This document shows, piece after piece, positions 26,522 to 35,633 of a stretch of DNA of 64,000 nucleotides (the stretch's first letter is position 1; every line of letters begins with the position of its first letter). Under the pieces are notes generated by a model. It worked only from the letters and a program-made list of their open reading frames with translations. It was not told the DNA's origin and searched no databases. This DNA is from Alistipes sp. (GTDB taxonomy: Bacteria; Bacteroidota; Bacteroidia; Bacteroidales; Rikenellaceae), in NCBI GenBank assembly GCA_017623115.1, contig JAGAPT010000052.1, positions 1 through 64,000 on the forward strand. The letters run 5' to 3'. Both the position numbers and the translations under genes were made by a program.

Positions 26522-27928
26522 ATGAAGGAGCGTAAGATACAAGATGAGTGTGGCGTGTTCGGCATCTATGGTGTGGAGCATGCAGCTTCGCTGACCTATT
26601 ATGGGTTACATGCCCTGCAACACCGCGGTCAGGAGGGATGCGGTATCATCAGCGTTGATGAGGAGGGTGCGTTCCACCGCATCAAAGGAAAAGGATTGGT
26701 AACCGAGGTCTTCAAGGGGGATGAATTGTCGGCGATGAGAGGAAATATGGCCATTGGCCACGTGCTCTATACGGCAGCTGAAGGCAATCGCCTCGAGAAT
26801 GTGCAACCGCTGATGTTTCACCATAAGTCGGGCGACTTTGCCATTGCCAACAATGGTTGTTTGGTCAATGCCGAGGAGCTCCGTAGCTATCTGGAGAATC
26901 GGGGCAGTCTCTTCCAATCGACCTCGGATAGTGAGATTCTGGCTCACCTGATTAAGAAGGAGCGCAGTGCTTCACGGCCGCGTATTCACACCATCATCGA
27001 TGCCTTGAATATGATGGAGGGAGCCTTTACCTTCATGGTGATGACCTCGCGTCGTATCTATGCCTGCCGTGATAAGCATGGCCTGCATCCGTTGGCTATC
27101 GGCCGTCTGGGCGAGGGGTATGTCATTGCGAGTGAAACGTGTGCTTTCGATACGTTGGGTGCCGAATATATTCGTGATGTGGAGCCCGGCGAGGTGGTTA
27201 CAATCGACCACCACGGCATCCGTTCGAATCTCTATTCGCAATTCAAACACTACAACATGTGCTCGATGGAGTACATCTATCTGGCACGCCCCGATAGCGA
27301 TATCGAGGGGTGCAACGTACATGCTTATCGCAAGGAGTCGGGTAAGCTGCTCTTCAAGGAGGCTCCGGCCGAGGCGGATATTGTAGTCGGCGTTCCCGAC
27401 TCGAGCCTCAGTGCTGCGATGGGTTACGCCGAGGCGAGTGGTCTGCCGTATGAGATGGGTCTGATCAAGAATAAATACATCGGTCGTACCTTCATCCAGC
27501 CGACCCAGGCCCTGCGTGAGAAGGGTGTGCGCATGAAACTGTCGGCCGTTAGAACCATCGTGAAGGGAAAGCGTGTGGTGCTGGTCGACGACTCGATTGT
27601 GCGTGGTACGACCTCGCGTCGTATCGTCACGATGCTCAAAGAGGCGGGTGCCACGGAGGTGCATGTTCGCATCGCATCGCCCCCGATGACCGAGCCCTGT
27701 TTCTATGGTGTCGATACGACAAGCTACGACGAACTGATTTCGGCTCGTCTGTCGGTACCTGAGGTGCAGGAGGCGATAGGTGCCGATTCGCTGGCCTTCC
27801 TCTCGGAGGAGTCGCTCTATGTGGCCGGTCGTCGCGAGGAGTTGTGCACGGCCTGCTTTACGGGACGCTACCCGACGGCTCTCTATCACAACAGTGCAAT
27901 GGTGAAGAAATGTAAATGTAAAAAATAA
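26522..27928 (+). CDS. purF: Amidophosphoribosyltransferase
   Basis: First committed step of purine synthesis: PRPP plus glutamine to phosphoribosylamine. From the ATG at 26522 the chain begins MKERKIQDE and then Cys-GVFGIYG, so a nine-residue propeptide must be removed to free the N-terminal nucleophile Cys10, as in B. subtilis-type PurF. A TTG 27 bp upstream is a poorer start. The glutaminase domain (HRGQEGCG, NNGCLVN) covers about 10-235. The PRPP site VVLVDDSIVRGTTSRRIV lies near 360. C-terminal cysteines (CTACFTGRYP, CKCK) could hold an Fe-S cluster as in the Bacillus enzyme. Confidence 0.95.
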   Translation: MKERKIQDECGVFGIYGVEHAASLTYYGLHALQHRGQEGCGIISVDEEGAFHRIKGKGLVTEVFKGDELSAMRGNMAIGHVLYTAAEGNRLENVQPLMFHHKSGDFAIANNGCLVNAEELRSYLENRGSLFQSTSDSEILAHLIKKERSASRPRIHTIIDALNMMEGAFTFMVMTSRRIYACRDKHGLHPLAIGRLGEGYVIASETCAFDTLGAEYIRDVEPGEVVTIDHHGIRSNLYSQFKHYNMCSMEYIYLARPDSDIEGCNVHAYRKESGKLLFKEAPAEADIVVGVPDSSLSAAMGYAEASGLPYEMGLIKNKYIGRTFIQPTQALREKGVRMKLSAVRTIVKGKRVVLVDDSIVRGTTSRRIVTMLKEAGATEVHVRIASPPMTEPCFYGVDTTSYDELISARLSVPEVQEAIGADSLAFLSEESLYVAGRREELCTACFTGRYPTALYHNSAMVKKCKCKK

Positions 27929-27934
27929 TAGACT

Positions 27935-28960
27935 ATGGCTCAATCTTATGAAAAGGCCGGCGTGAATCTCGAAGCCGGTTACGAAGTGGTGCGTCGCATC
28001 AAAAAACACGTCGCCTCAACCAATCGACCGGGAGTGATGGGTAACATCGGTGCCTTTGGCGGAATGTTCGACCTCGCCTCGTTGCAGGTCGAGGAGCCCG
28101 TGCTGGTCAGCGGTACGGATGGCGTAGGTACCAAACTGAAGTTGGCCTTTGCCATGGATAAGCACGATACGATCGGTATCGATGCCGTGGCGATGTGTGT
28201 GAACGATGTGCTGGCACAGGGGGCCGAGCCGCTGCTGTTCCTCGACTATGTGGCTGTTGGCAGCAACGAGCCGCAGAAAATCGAGCAGATTGTAGCGGGT
28301 GTGGCTGATGGTTGCCGTCAGGCCGGTTGCGCCCTGGTGGGTGGCGAGACGGCTGAGATGCCGGGCATGTATACCGAGGGCGAATACGACATTGCCGGCT
28401 TTACGGTGGGTGTTGTCGAGCGCAAGAAACTCATCGACGGTTCGAAGGTTAAGGTGGGTGACGTGCTGGTGGGTATTGCCTCGAGCGGTGTGCACTCGAA
28501 TGGATTCAGCCTGGTGCGTAAGGTCGTTTCGGACAATGCATTAGACCTGCATAAGGAGTATGAGGAGCTGCCGGGTGCCAAGTTGGGCGAGGTGTTGCTC
28601 ACCCCGACCCGTATCTACGTAAAGCAGGTGCTGGAGGTGATTCGTAACTGCGATGTCCACGGCATCAGCCACATCACGGGTGGTGGTTTCGATGAGAATA
28701 TTCCGCGTATCCTGCACGAGGGACAGGGTATCGAGGTCGAGGAGGGCTCGTGGGAGATTCTCCCCGTCTTCCGTGCTCTGGAGAAGTGGGGTGGTATCCC
28801 GCATCGTGAGATGTTCAACATCTTCAACATGGGTATCGGCATGGTCATCGCCCTCGATCAGAGCGAGGCGCAAAAGGCTATCGACCTCTTGACAGCCGCC
28901 GGCGAGAAGGCTTCGGTGATTGGTCGTGTAACCGCTACGGAGGGTGTTGTCATCAAATAA
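27935..28960 (+). CDS. purM: Phosphoribosylformylglycinamidine cyclo-ligase (AIR synthetase)
   Basis: Closes FGAM to AIR with ATP. The 341 residues match the family. Visible motifs are [15 protein letters not shown] at the start, [46 protein letters not shown], and [14 protein letters not shown] near the C-terminus. It follows purF after 6 bp. Confidence 0.96.
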   Translation: MAQSYEKAGVNLEAGYEVVRRIKKHVASTNRPGVMGNIGAFGGMFDLASLQVEEPVLVSGTDGVGTKLKLAFAMDKHDTIGIDAVAMCVNDVLAQGAEPLLFLDYVAVGSNEPQKIEQIVAGVADGCRQAGCALVGGETAEMPGMYTEGEYDIAGFTVGVVERKKLIDGSKVKVGDVLVGIASSGVHSNGFSLVRKVVSDNALDLHKEYEELPGAKLGEVLLTPTRIYVKQVLEVIRNCDVHGISHITGGGFDENIPRILHEGQGIEVEEGSWEILPVFRALEKWGGIPHREMFNIFNMGIGMVIALDQSEAQKAIDLLTAAGEKASVIGRVTATEGVVIK

Positions 28961-28986
28961 TCAGTAAAATATAAACACAAGATACA

Positions 28987-30516
28987 ATGCGAGCATTAAT
29001 CAGCGTAAGTGACAAGACGGGTGTCGTGGAGTTTGCACAAGGTCTCCGCGCACTGGGATGGGAGATTATCGCCACGGGTGGTACGATGAAACTCCTCGAG
29101 GAGAAGGGTGTTGAGGTCATCAACATCAGTGATGTAACGGGCTTTCCCGAGATTTGCGACGGTCGAGTGAAGACCCTGCACCCGAAGGTGCATGGCGGTC
29201 TGTTGGCCCGTCGTGACGATGCGAGCCACCTGGCAGCCTTGAAGGAGAATGAGATTGAGTTTATCGATATGGTCTGCGTCAACCTCTATCCCTTCCGCCA
29301 GACGATTCAAAAGGAGGGTGTAACCATTGAGGAGGCGATCGAAAATATCGACATCGGTGGCCCGTCGATGTTGCGTTCGGCTGCCAAAAACTGGGCGGAC
29401 GTGACGGTGGTTTGCAACCCCGAGGATTATGCACAGATTTTGGCCGAAATTCGGGAGTTTGGTGATACGCAGAAGGCTACACGCCTGCAACTCTCGGCCA
29501 AGGCCTATACGCATACGGCACAATACGATGCGATGATTGCCACGTACATGCGTCGTCAGGCAGGGTTGAACGAGAAACTCTTCTTGGAGTTCGATCTGGT
29601 GCAGTCGTTGCGTTATGGCGAGAATCCGCATCAGGAGGCCAAGTTCTATGCCGAGCAGACGGCTGTGCCCTTTTCGCTGGCCTCGGCCAAGCAGCTGCAT
29701 GGCAAGGAACTTTCGTATAACAACATCCAGGATGCCAACGCGGCATTGGCCATTGCCCGTGAATTCGATGCGCCGTTCTGCGTGGGCCTGAAACACATGA
29801 ATCCTTGTGGCGCGGCTATCGGTAAGGATGTCGTGGAGGCGTGGACGAAGGCCTATGAGGCCGATAAGGTGTCGATTTTCGGTGGTATCGTGGCTGTAAA
29901 CCGACCGCTGACGAAGGAGGCTGCCGAACTGATGAAGCCCATCTTCCTGGAGATTATCATGGCTCCGAAATTCGAGGAGGGTGCTTTGGAGGTCTTGACG
30001 ACGAAGAAGAACCTGCGCCTGATTGAGGTCGATATGACCAAGGACGATACGACGAAAAATCAATATGTCAGCGTGCGTGGTGGTCTGTTGATGCAGAACC
30101 TCGACACGGCGACCAAGGAGGTCGTGGCCGAGATGTGCGTTACCGAGAAGCAGCCTACGGCCGAGGAGATTGTGGATATGAACTTCGGCTGGCGCGTGGT
30201 GAAGCACGTGAAGTCGAATGCCATTGTCGTTGTGAAGGATGGTGTTACGCTGGGTGTCGGCGCCGGTCAGATGAACCGTATCGGCTCGGCCGAAATTGCT
30301 TTGAAACAGGCCAAGGCGGCAGGTGTGACGGAGGGTATTGTTCTCGCTTCGGACGCCTTCTTCCCCTTCGATGATTGCGTGACGTTGGCAGCCGAGTATG
30401 GTGTAACGGCTATCGTACAACCCGGTGGCTCGGTGCGTGACGAGGATTCGATTAAGAAGGCCAATGAACTGGGCATCTCGATGGTATTTACCGGCATGCG
30501 CCACTTTAAGCATTAA
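28987..30516 (+). CDS. purH: Bifunctional AICAR transformylase / IMP cyclohydrolase
   Basis: Last two steps to IMP, using 10-formyltetrahydrofolate. Residues about 1-130 are the MGS-fold IMP cyclohydrolase (ALISVSDKTGVVEFA, ATGGTMKLLEEKG, LHPKVHGGLLARRD), and about 195-509 the transformylase (LRYGENPHQEA, LKHMNPCGAAIG, SDAFFPFDD). 509 residues is typical. folD, which makes the formyl donor, lies two genes downstream. purD begins 4 bp after the stop. Confidence 0.96.
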   Translation: MRALISVSDKTGVVEFAQGLRALGWEIIATGGTMKLLEEKGVEVINISDVTGFPEICDGRVKTLHPKVHGGLLARRDDASHLAALKENEIEFIDMVCVNLYPFRQTIQKEGVTIEEAIENIDIGGPSMLRSAAKNWADVTVVCNPEDYAQILAEIREFGDTQKATRLQLSAKAYTHTAQYDAMIATYMRRQAGLNEKLFLEFDLVQSLRYGENPHQEAKFYAEQTAVPFSLASAKQLHGKELSYNNIQDANAALAIAREFDAPFCVGLKHMNPCGAAIGKDVVEAWTKAYEADKVSIFGGIVAVNRPLTKEAAELMKPIFLEIIMAPKFEEGALEVLTTKKNLRLIEVDMTKDDTTKNQYVSVRGGLLMQNLDTATKEVVAEMCVTEKQPTAEEIVDMNFGWRVVKHVKSNAIVVVKDGVTLGVGAGQMNRIGSAEIALKQAKAAGVTEGIVLASDAFFPFDDCVTLAAEYGVTAIVQPGGSVRDEDSIKKANELGISMVFTGMRHFKH

Positions 30517-30520
30517 TCCG

Positions 30521-31771
30521 ATGAAGGTACTTGTGATTGGTTCGGGCGGTCGTGAGCACGCCATTGTCGATGCGTTGACCCGCTCACAGCAGGTCGAGCA
30601 GATTTATGCCGCACCGGGCAATGCCGGTATGGCGGCTGTTGCCGAGTGTGTGGCTATCCGCGAGACAGAAATCGAGCGGTTGGTGGCTTTTGCCAAGGAG
30701 CAGGCTATTGGATTGACCGTTGTTGGTCCCGAGGTGGCGTTGGCTGCCGGTGTGGCCGATGCTTTCAAGGCGGAGGGATTGCGTATCTTCGGCCCGACAA
30801 AGGCTGCTGCGCGCATCGAGTCGAGTAAGGAGTTTGCCAAGTGCCTGATGGCCAAATACAATGTTCCGACGGCCGGATTCAAGGCCTTTACCGATTACGA
30901 GGCGGCCTTGGCCTATGTGGCGGGTCGCTCGTTCCCTGCGGTGCTGAAGTACGATGGACTGGCTGCCGGTAAGGGTGTGGTGATTGCCCAGACGCTTGAG
31001 GAGGCTGATGAGGCGTTGAAAGATATGCTGCTCGACACGAAATTCGGTGCCGGCAAGGTGGTCGTCGAGGACTTCCTGACGGGTCCCGAGTTCTCGTTCA
31101 TGTGCTTTGTTTCGGGCGAGAAGGTGTGGCCGATGCAGTTGGCTCAAGACCATAAACGGGCCTACGATGGCGATAAAGGCCCCAATACGGGTGGTATGGG
31201 TGCCTATTCGCCGCTGCCCTTCATTACGACCGAGGATGAGCAGTATGCCCTTGAGCAGGTATTGAAGCCGGTTGCTCGGGCGATGGTCAAGGAGGGTTGC
31301 CCGTTTGAGGGTGTGCTCTATGGCGGTCTGATGAAGACCCCCGAAGGCGTGAAGGTCATCGAGTTTAATGCACGCTTTGGCGACCCCGAGACGGAGGTGG
31401 TGCTGCCTCGCCTGAAGAGCGATATTGTCGATATCTTCTGTGCGGTGGCTGATGGTACGGATGCCGAGTTGGAGTGGCACGACTTTGCTACGCTGGGCAT
31501 TGTGTTGGCCTCGAAGGGCTACCCGGGCGACTATGCCAAGGGTGTCGAGATTGGTGGCTTGGAGCAGGTCGAGAGCACGGTGTTCCACATGGGTACGAAG
31601 GCTGTGGATGGCAAAATCTACACCAACGGAGGCCGTGTGCTGTTCGTCGTGGGCAAGGGTGCCACGCTGGCCGAGGCTCGCACGAATGCCTTGGCTGATG
31701 TAGCACGTATCGCGTGTGATAACCTCTTCCATCGTACCGATATCGGTCATTATGTGTTGGACGATAAATAG
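30521..31771 (+). CDS. purD: Phosphoribosylamine-glycine ligase
   Basis: Joins phosphoribosylamine to glycine. From the ATG at 30521 the chain (416 residues) begins MKVLVIGSGGREHAI, the family's N-terminal dinucleotide-like motif. The ATP-grasp part includes PAVLKYDGLAAGKGV, DHKRAYDGDKGPNTGGMGAYSP and EFNARFGDPETEVVLPRL. The frame is open 32 codons upstream, but that part lies inside purH. purN and purB are not in this window, so the pathway is completed elsewhere. Confidence 0.95.
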   Translation: MKVLVIGSGGREHAIVDALTRSQQVEQIYAAPGNAGMAAVAECVAIRETEIERLVAFAKEQAIGLTVVGPEVALAAGVADAFKAEGLRIFGPTKAAARIESSKEFAKCLMAKYNVPTAGFKAFTDYEAALAYVAGRSFPAVLKYDGLAAGKGVVIAQTLEEADEALKDMLLDTKFGAGKVVVEDFLTGPEFSFMCFVSGEKVWPMQLAQDHKRAYDGDKGPNTGGMGAYSPLPFITTEDEQYALEQVLKPVARAMVKEGCPFEGVLYGGLMKTPEGVKVIEFNARFGDPETEVVLPRLKSDIVDIFCAVADGTDAELEWHDFATLGIVLASKGYPGDYAKGVEIGGLEQVESTVFHMGTKAVDGKIYTNGGRVLFVVGKGATLAEARTNALADVARIACDNLFHRTDIGHYVLDDK

Positions 31772-31780
31772 TGAAAAGAT

Positions 31781-32629
31781 ATGATTATCAGTGGTAAAGA
31801 GCTTTCGGCCAAGATGAAGGCCGCCATGGCCGAGGAGGTTGCTACGTTCCCCGCAAAATATGGTCGTGTGCCCCATTTGGCGGTGATTCTGGTGGGCGAC
31901 AATCCGGCCAGCGTATCCTATGTGACGGGTAAGGCCAAGGCTTCGGCCGAGGTGGGTATCCACAACTCGACGATTCGTCGTGAGGCAACCATCACCGAGG
32001 AGGAGTTGCTCGCGCTGATTGCCGAGCTCAATGCCGATGAGGGTGTCGATGGCATTTTGGTGCAGTTGCCCTTGCCGAAGCACATCTCGGAGGAGAAGGT
32101 AATTGCGGCTATCGACGTAAGGAAGGATGTTGATGGCTTCCATCCCTCGAATGTGGCCGCCTTGTGGCAGAAACAGCCCTGTACGTTGCCCTGTACCCCG
32201 AAGGGTATTATTCGTATGTTGCAGACGGCCGGTGTGGAGATTGCCGGCAAGGAGGCAGTGGTGATTGGCCGTAGCAATATCGTCGGCTTGCCCGTATCGA
32301 AGTTGCTGCTCGACCAAAATGCGACGGTAACCATCGCACACAGCCGCACGAAGAATCTGGCGGAGGTAACCCGTCGTGCCGAGATTTTGGTCGTGGCCAT
32401 TGGTCGCCCGAAATTTGTGACGGCCGACATGGTTTCGGAGGGCGCTGTCGTGATTGACGTGGGTGTGAATCGGGACCCCGAGACGGGTAAGTTGTGCGGT
32501 GATGTCGATTTTGCCGCCATCGAACCCAAAGCGTCGGTCATTACCCCCGTGCCGGGTGGTGTCGGCCCGATGACCATCACCTGCCTGATGGAGAATACGA
32601 TTGAGTGCTTTAAGGCAAAATTTGAGTAG
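31781..32629 (+). CDS. folD: Methylenetetrahydrofolate dehydrogenase / methenyltetrahydrofolate cyclohydrolase
   Basis: Makes 10-formyltetrahydrofolate for PurH and for GAR transformylase. 282 residues, with SYVTGKAKASAEVGI (catalytic Lys region), DGILVQLPLPKHI, the NADP-binding VVIGRSNIVGLPVSKLL, and the C-terminal ITPVPGGVGPMT. It is the last gene of the purine operon, 9 bp after purD, and is followed by the strong hairpin at 32644. Confidence 0.95.
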   Translation: MIISGKELSAKMKAAMAEEVATFPAKYGRVPHLAVILVGDNPASVSYVTGKAKASAEVGIHNSTIRREATITEEELLALIAELNADEGVDGILVQLPLPKHISEEKVIAAIDVRKDVDGFHPSNVAALWQKQPCTLPCTPKGIIRMLQTAGVEIAGKEAVVIGRSNIVGLPVSKLLLDQNATVTIAHSRTKNLAEVTRRAEILVVAIGRPKFVTADMVSEGAVVIDVGVNRDPETGKLCGDVDFAAIEPKASVITPVPGGVGPMTITCLMENTIECFKAKFE

Positions 32630-32643
32630 TAGAACCTGCTCCT

Positions 32644-32689
32644 ATACGACGAAGAAACCCCACCTTATCGTGGGGTTTCTTCGTCGTAT
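32644..32689. terminator. Bidirectional terminator after folD
   Basis: A perfect 20-bp inverted repeat (32644-32663 with 32670-32689) around the loop CTTATC, between convergent folD and the pectinesterase gene. No long T-run follows either arm, so termination would rely mainly on stem strength and the T-rich part of the arm. Confidence 0.8.
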
Positions 32690-32704
32690 GAGGTGGTCCG
32701 CTCC

Positions 32705-34210
32705 CTATTTCGTCTGGTGGCGGGGATTCCAGCCATACAGGATATTGGCTGGATCGGAGTAGTATCGAATCGTGTCGCGGTCGTGCGCCGGATCCAGACG
32801 GCGAGAGCCAGCTGCACGTTGCGAGGTGTCGATGGCATTATCCTCCGTATCGCGGCTGTTGTACTCCCAGAAACGAACCCGTGAAGTATCCTCGGGAAGT
32901 CCGGCCCATCCCTCGGGGGCGACATTTTCCAATTGGCAGTTAATCAACACTGCTTCGCAGGTGGCCGAGGAGGGATACTTCGGGCTGGTACGAGCCAGCA
33001 ACTGTTTGCCGCCAATGCCTTGGAATCGACAGTGGTAGAAGATGTTGCCGTGGTTAGCCTCGGTATTGCGAATCCACATGAAGGGGCCTCGTGAGACGAT
33101 GCGGCAACGCTCGAAGTAGCAGGGGCCACGCCCCAAGATGGTGTCGCCATCGCCCTTGATGCGACAACGATAGAGATAGATCGAGCCGTTGGCCTGCAGG
33201 GCATCGCCCGAGCCGTTGATGGTTACCTCTTCGAGGAGAATGCGCTCGCCATTGATGAGCAGACCCTCGGCTTGACCACGCAGTGTGGTGGCGATGGTGA
33301 GGTTGCGCAGCGTAATATCCGAGCAGTTATCCACCATGAAGGCGGCACGACGCGAGGGGAATGTGCCGGGTAATTCATTGGTCGAAACATCGTCGGGGTG
33401 AGGGTTGAATACCTCGTTATTGGGGTAGTGGATATAGACCCCCTCGCGACTTTCGCCCTCGATGGTGACGTTCCGTTTGTTGCGGAAGTAGACCAACTCT
33501 TCGTAGTCGCCATCGTGGATGTAGACGGTGTAGTGCTCTGTGCTGTTGTCGGGAATGAAATCCATGGCCCCCTGCACAGTTGTGAAATCGGCCGAACCAT
33601 CGCTGCTGACCGTGAGCACGCGCTTGTGGGCTGCCGGAGCTTCGTGCTTGGTGTGGAAGCACCAGCCATCCGCTTTGGTGATACCATGGAAGTCATCCTG
33701 CTCGGTAGTCAGTACCCCCTCGTCGATGGTAACGTAGTAACTACGGTCGTAATCGAGCAGGTTGTGGTGTGGGTAGATTTCCGCTTTGGTGCCCGTGACG
33801 ATGATGGGATGGAAGTGAAATCCGTCGGTGAATCCACCGATGATGGTGAGCTGATAGGCATCCGACGTGGGCCCTGCAATGCCCGATGGTGTGCCAGGTT
33901 TCGTGTCGGCATTGGTGCGACGTGGTTGGTCGTAGTTGTAGGGCTCCCAGGCATAGGGTGGTTTGGGAAGCGTTGTGCGACGTGTCGGGCCGGCCGGTAT
34001 CGAGAGATCGAGGCTGTCTACGACCTCATCAGTCTCGGCATCCCAGATGCGAATTTTGCCTTGCGTGCCGATCGTTGGCTCCGTGCGGAAATTGATGGCC
34101 AGGCGCGTGTCGGGATTGACATCGCGTGTCCCTTTGGGTGGGAAGAACTCCTGCTTGGGATTGGTGCAGGCTGCCATCCAGATAGTCAGAAGGAGTAGCA
34201 GTCGGTTCAT
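32705..34210 (-). CDS. Pectinesterase-like lipoprotein (CE8) with N-terminal Ig-like domain
   Basis: A 501-residue exported lipoprotein: signal MNRLLLLLTIWMAAC with lipobox MAAC, start chosen for this signal rather than the ORF end at 34417. Residues about 22-150 look like a bacterial Ig-like domain (FPPKGTRDVNPDTRLAINF). About 185-470 form a right-handed beta helix of the pectin methylesterase family (VSSDGSADFTTVQGAMDFIP, NVTIEGESREGVYIHYPN, GSGDALQANGSIYLYRC, KGDGDTILGRGPCYFERC). Asp residues in SGDALQ and GDGDTILG sit where the family has its catalytic pair, though the usual QDTL motif is altered. It would remove methyl esters from pectin at the cell surface. No polysaccharide-utilisation genes surround it. 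Confidence 0.8.
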   Translation of the reverse strand: MNRLLLLLTIWMAACTNPKQEFFPPKGTRDVNPDTRLAINFRTEPTIGTQGKIRIWDAETDEVVDSLDLSIPAGPTRRTTLPKPPYAWEPYNYDQPRRTNADTKPGTPSGIAGPTSDAYQLTIIGGFTDGFHFHPIIVTGTKAEIYPHHNLLDYDRSYYVTIDEGVLTTEQDDFHGITKADGWCFHTKHEAPAAHKRVLTVSSDGSADFTTVQGAMDFIPDNSTEHYTVYIHDGDYEELVYFRNKRNVTIEGESREGVYIHYPNNEVFNPHPDDVSTNELPGTFPSRRAAFMVDNCSDITLRNLTIATTLRGQAEGLLINGERILLEEVTINGSGDALQANGSIYLYRCRIKGDGDTILGRGPCYFERCRIVSRGPFMWIRNTEANHGNIFYHCRFQGIGGKQLLARTSPKYPSSATCEAVLINCQLENVAPEGWAGLPEDTSRVRFWEYNSRDTEDNAIDTSQRAAGSRRLDPAHDRDTIRYYSDPANILYGWNPRHQTK

Positions 34211-34229
34211 GGTTTGGTTTGGTTTTAGG

Positions 34230-35621
34230 TTATTCGTCAAGTATAAGCTGGCAGGGGAGTATCTCGGGTAGGGGTTGCTCCGGCCCGCAGAAGTGCCACA
34301 TAGCGATATCTCGGGTTGTCTCGCCCGTGCCGAAGTCAAATTCGTAAGGTGCAAGCAGGCGAATCGGTAGTTCTCCCACGAAGCCTCGTTTGGCGTAGAA
34401 ATGCCGTAACGATACATCTCCCGGAATCAGCACCACAGCTGCCATGCCCTCCTCGGTGGCTCGGTCAATGGCTTGTTGAATGAGCGTCGTGGCCAACCCT
34501 TTCCCCATGTGCTCGGGGGCAGTCGCTACCCCATAGAGGTAGCCTATCGTTCCCCATTGGCAACGGAAGGGAATGAGGTGCGCCATGGCAACCACCTCCT
34601 GCTCATGGCGGATAGCGAGCATACGGGCCGGAGAGAAGTGGCGGATAAGAAATTTATCGACGAAAGAGGCCTCGTCACTCGGGAAGCAGACCTGCCACAA
34701 GCGACGGCAGGCCACGGCCTCCTCGGAGAGTGCCCGAGCTGCAATCTTCTCGACTAAGTGGGAAGGGTAATAGGAGAGTTTTGCTTTGCGTAGCCCCTCC
34801 AATCCGAGATCCTCCTCGCGGTTTATCCAGCAGTAACGCTCGTCGAGCGCACAAGCAAAAGCATGGTTAATCATGGTGAAAGCCCCTTCGTAGCGTGTGT
34901 CGGCCTTCTCGATGTGGATGACAAAGGTGTCGTGGCTGACGGCCGAGCCATAGGTGAAGGCCGCCAACGCCTCTTCGACATAGAGGCATCCGCCTTGCAA
35001 TCCCAACGCCTCGAAGTGGGCAAAGGCTCGTTGCATCGCCTCGAGCTCGGCCTGCAGGGCTGCTCCTTGGCATCCGTCATGTTGGCGACACCACGCCTGC
35101 ACCAACTCCAGACAAGCCTCGAAATGGTGCTCGGCGAGGGGCTCGTAGCGGTAGTTGGGGTAGGTGTTGCGGAAACGATTAAGGTGGTTGCGCTTGGGCT
35201 GATAATGCTTGCCGCGCAACGAGCAGAGGTCTTCACGACGATAGACGTAATCACACATGGCACGTTCGGAGTCGTAAGCAAACTGCACGGTATCGAGCGT
35301 TTGTAAGGCCTCTTGTGCTGTCGGAGTTAATCCAACCAGCCGAAGCGGTTGCCCCTGTTGGGCGGCATCAGCCTGTAGCAGGGAAATGGCTTGCTCCCAA
35401 TTGACCTCGCCCAAGGGTTGCATATAGGCCAATTGTGAACCTCCATCGATATGAAAACGGATGAAGAGCATCCCCTCCCATTCGGCACATTCACTGCCAT
35501 AGAGTCCCTGCCAACAGTAGATGTTGGCAAAGGCCCAGTCGCAATTTTGCAACTCCGCCGCCATCGTATAGCGTTCGATGGTCGGGCGGTCGTCGAGGGT
35601 AATGGGATGGAAGGGTATCAT
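34230..35621 (-). CDS. DUF2156-GNAT fusion protein
   Basis: A 463-residue cytoplasmic protein in two parts. Residues about 1-295 resemble DUF2156, an acyltransferase fold related to aminoacyl-lipid transferases (HYQPKRNHLNRFRNTYPNY, GSAVSHDTFVIHIEKADTRYEGAF, YCWINREEDLGLEGLRKAKLSYYP). About 300-463 is a GNAT acetyltransferase with the acetyl-CoA loop GVATAPEHMGKGLATTLIQQA and HFYAKRGFVGE. Substrates are unknown. It lies 12 bp after nadC and 19 bp before the pectinesterase gene, so it is likely cotranscribed with both. Confidence 0.8.
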   Translation of the reverse strand: MIPFHPITLDDRPTIERYTMAAELQNCDWAFANIYCWQGLYGSECAEWEGMLFIRFHIDGGSQLAYMQPLGEVNWEQAISLLQADAAQQGQPLRLVGLTPTAQEALQTLDTVQFAYDSERAMCDYVYRREDLCSLRGKHYQPKRNHLNRFRNTYPNYRYEPLAEHHFEACLELVQAWCRQHDGCQGAALQAELEAMQRAFAHFEALGLQGGCLYVEEALAAFTYGSAVSHDTFVIHIEKADTRYEGAFTMINHAFACALDERYCWINREEDLGLEGLRKAKLSYYPSHLVEKIAARALSEEAVACRRLWQVCFPSDEASFVDKFLIRHFSPARMLAIRHEQEVVAMAHLIPFRCQWGTIGYLYGVATAPEHMGKGLATTLIQQAIDRATEEGMAAVVLIPGDVSLRHFYAKRGFVGELPIRLLAPYEFDFGTGETTRDIAMWHFCGPEQPLPEILPCQLILDE

Positions 35622-35633
35622 CTGTTTTACAAC

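Noticed and set aside
32641-32700. The 20-bp palindrome as an attachment site or phage operator
   Set aside because: It sits between two convergent gene ends with no integrase or repeat copy nearby, so a terminator explains it.
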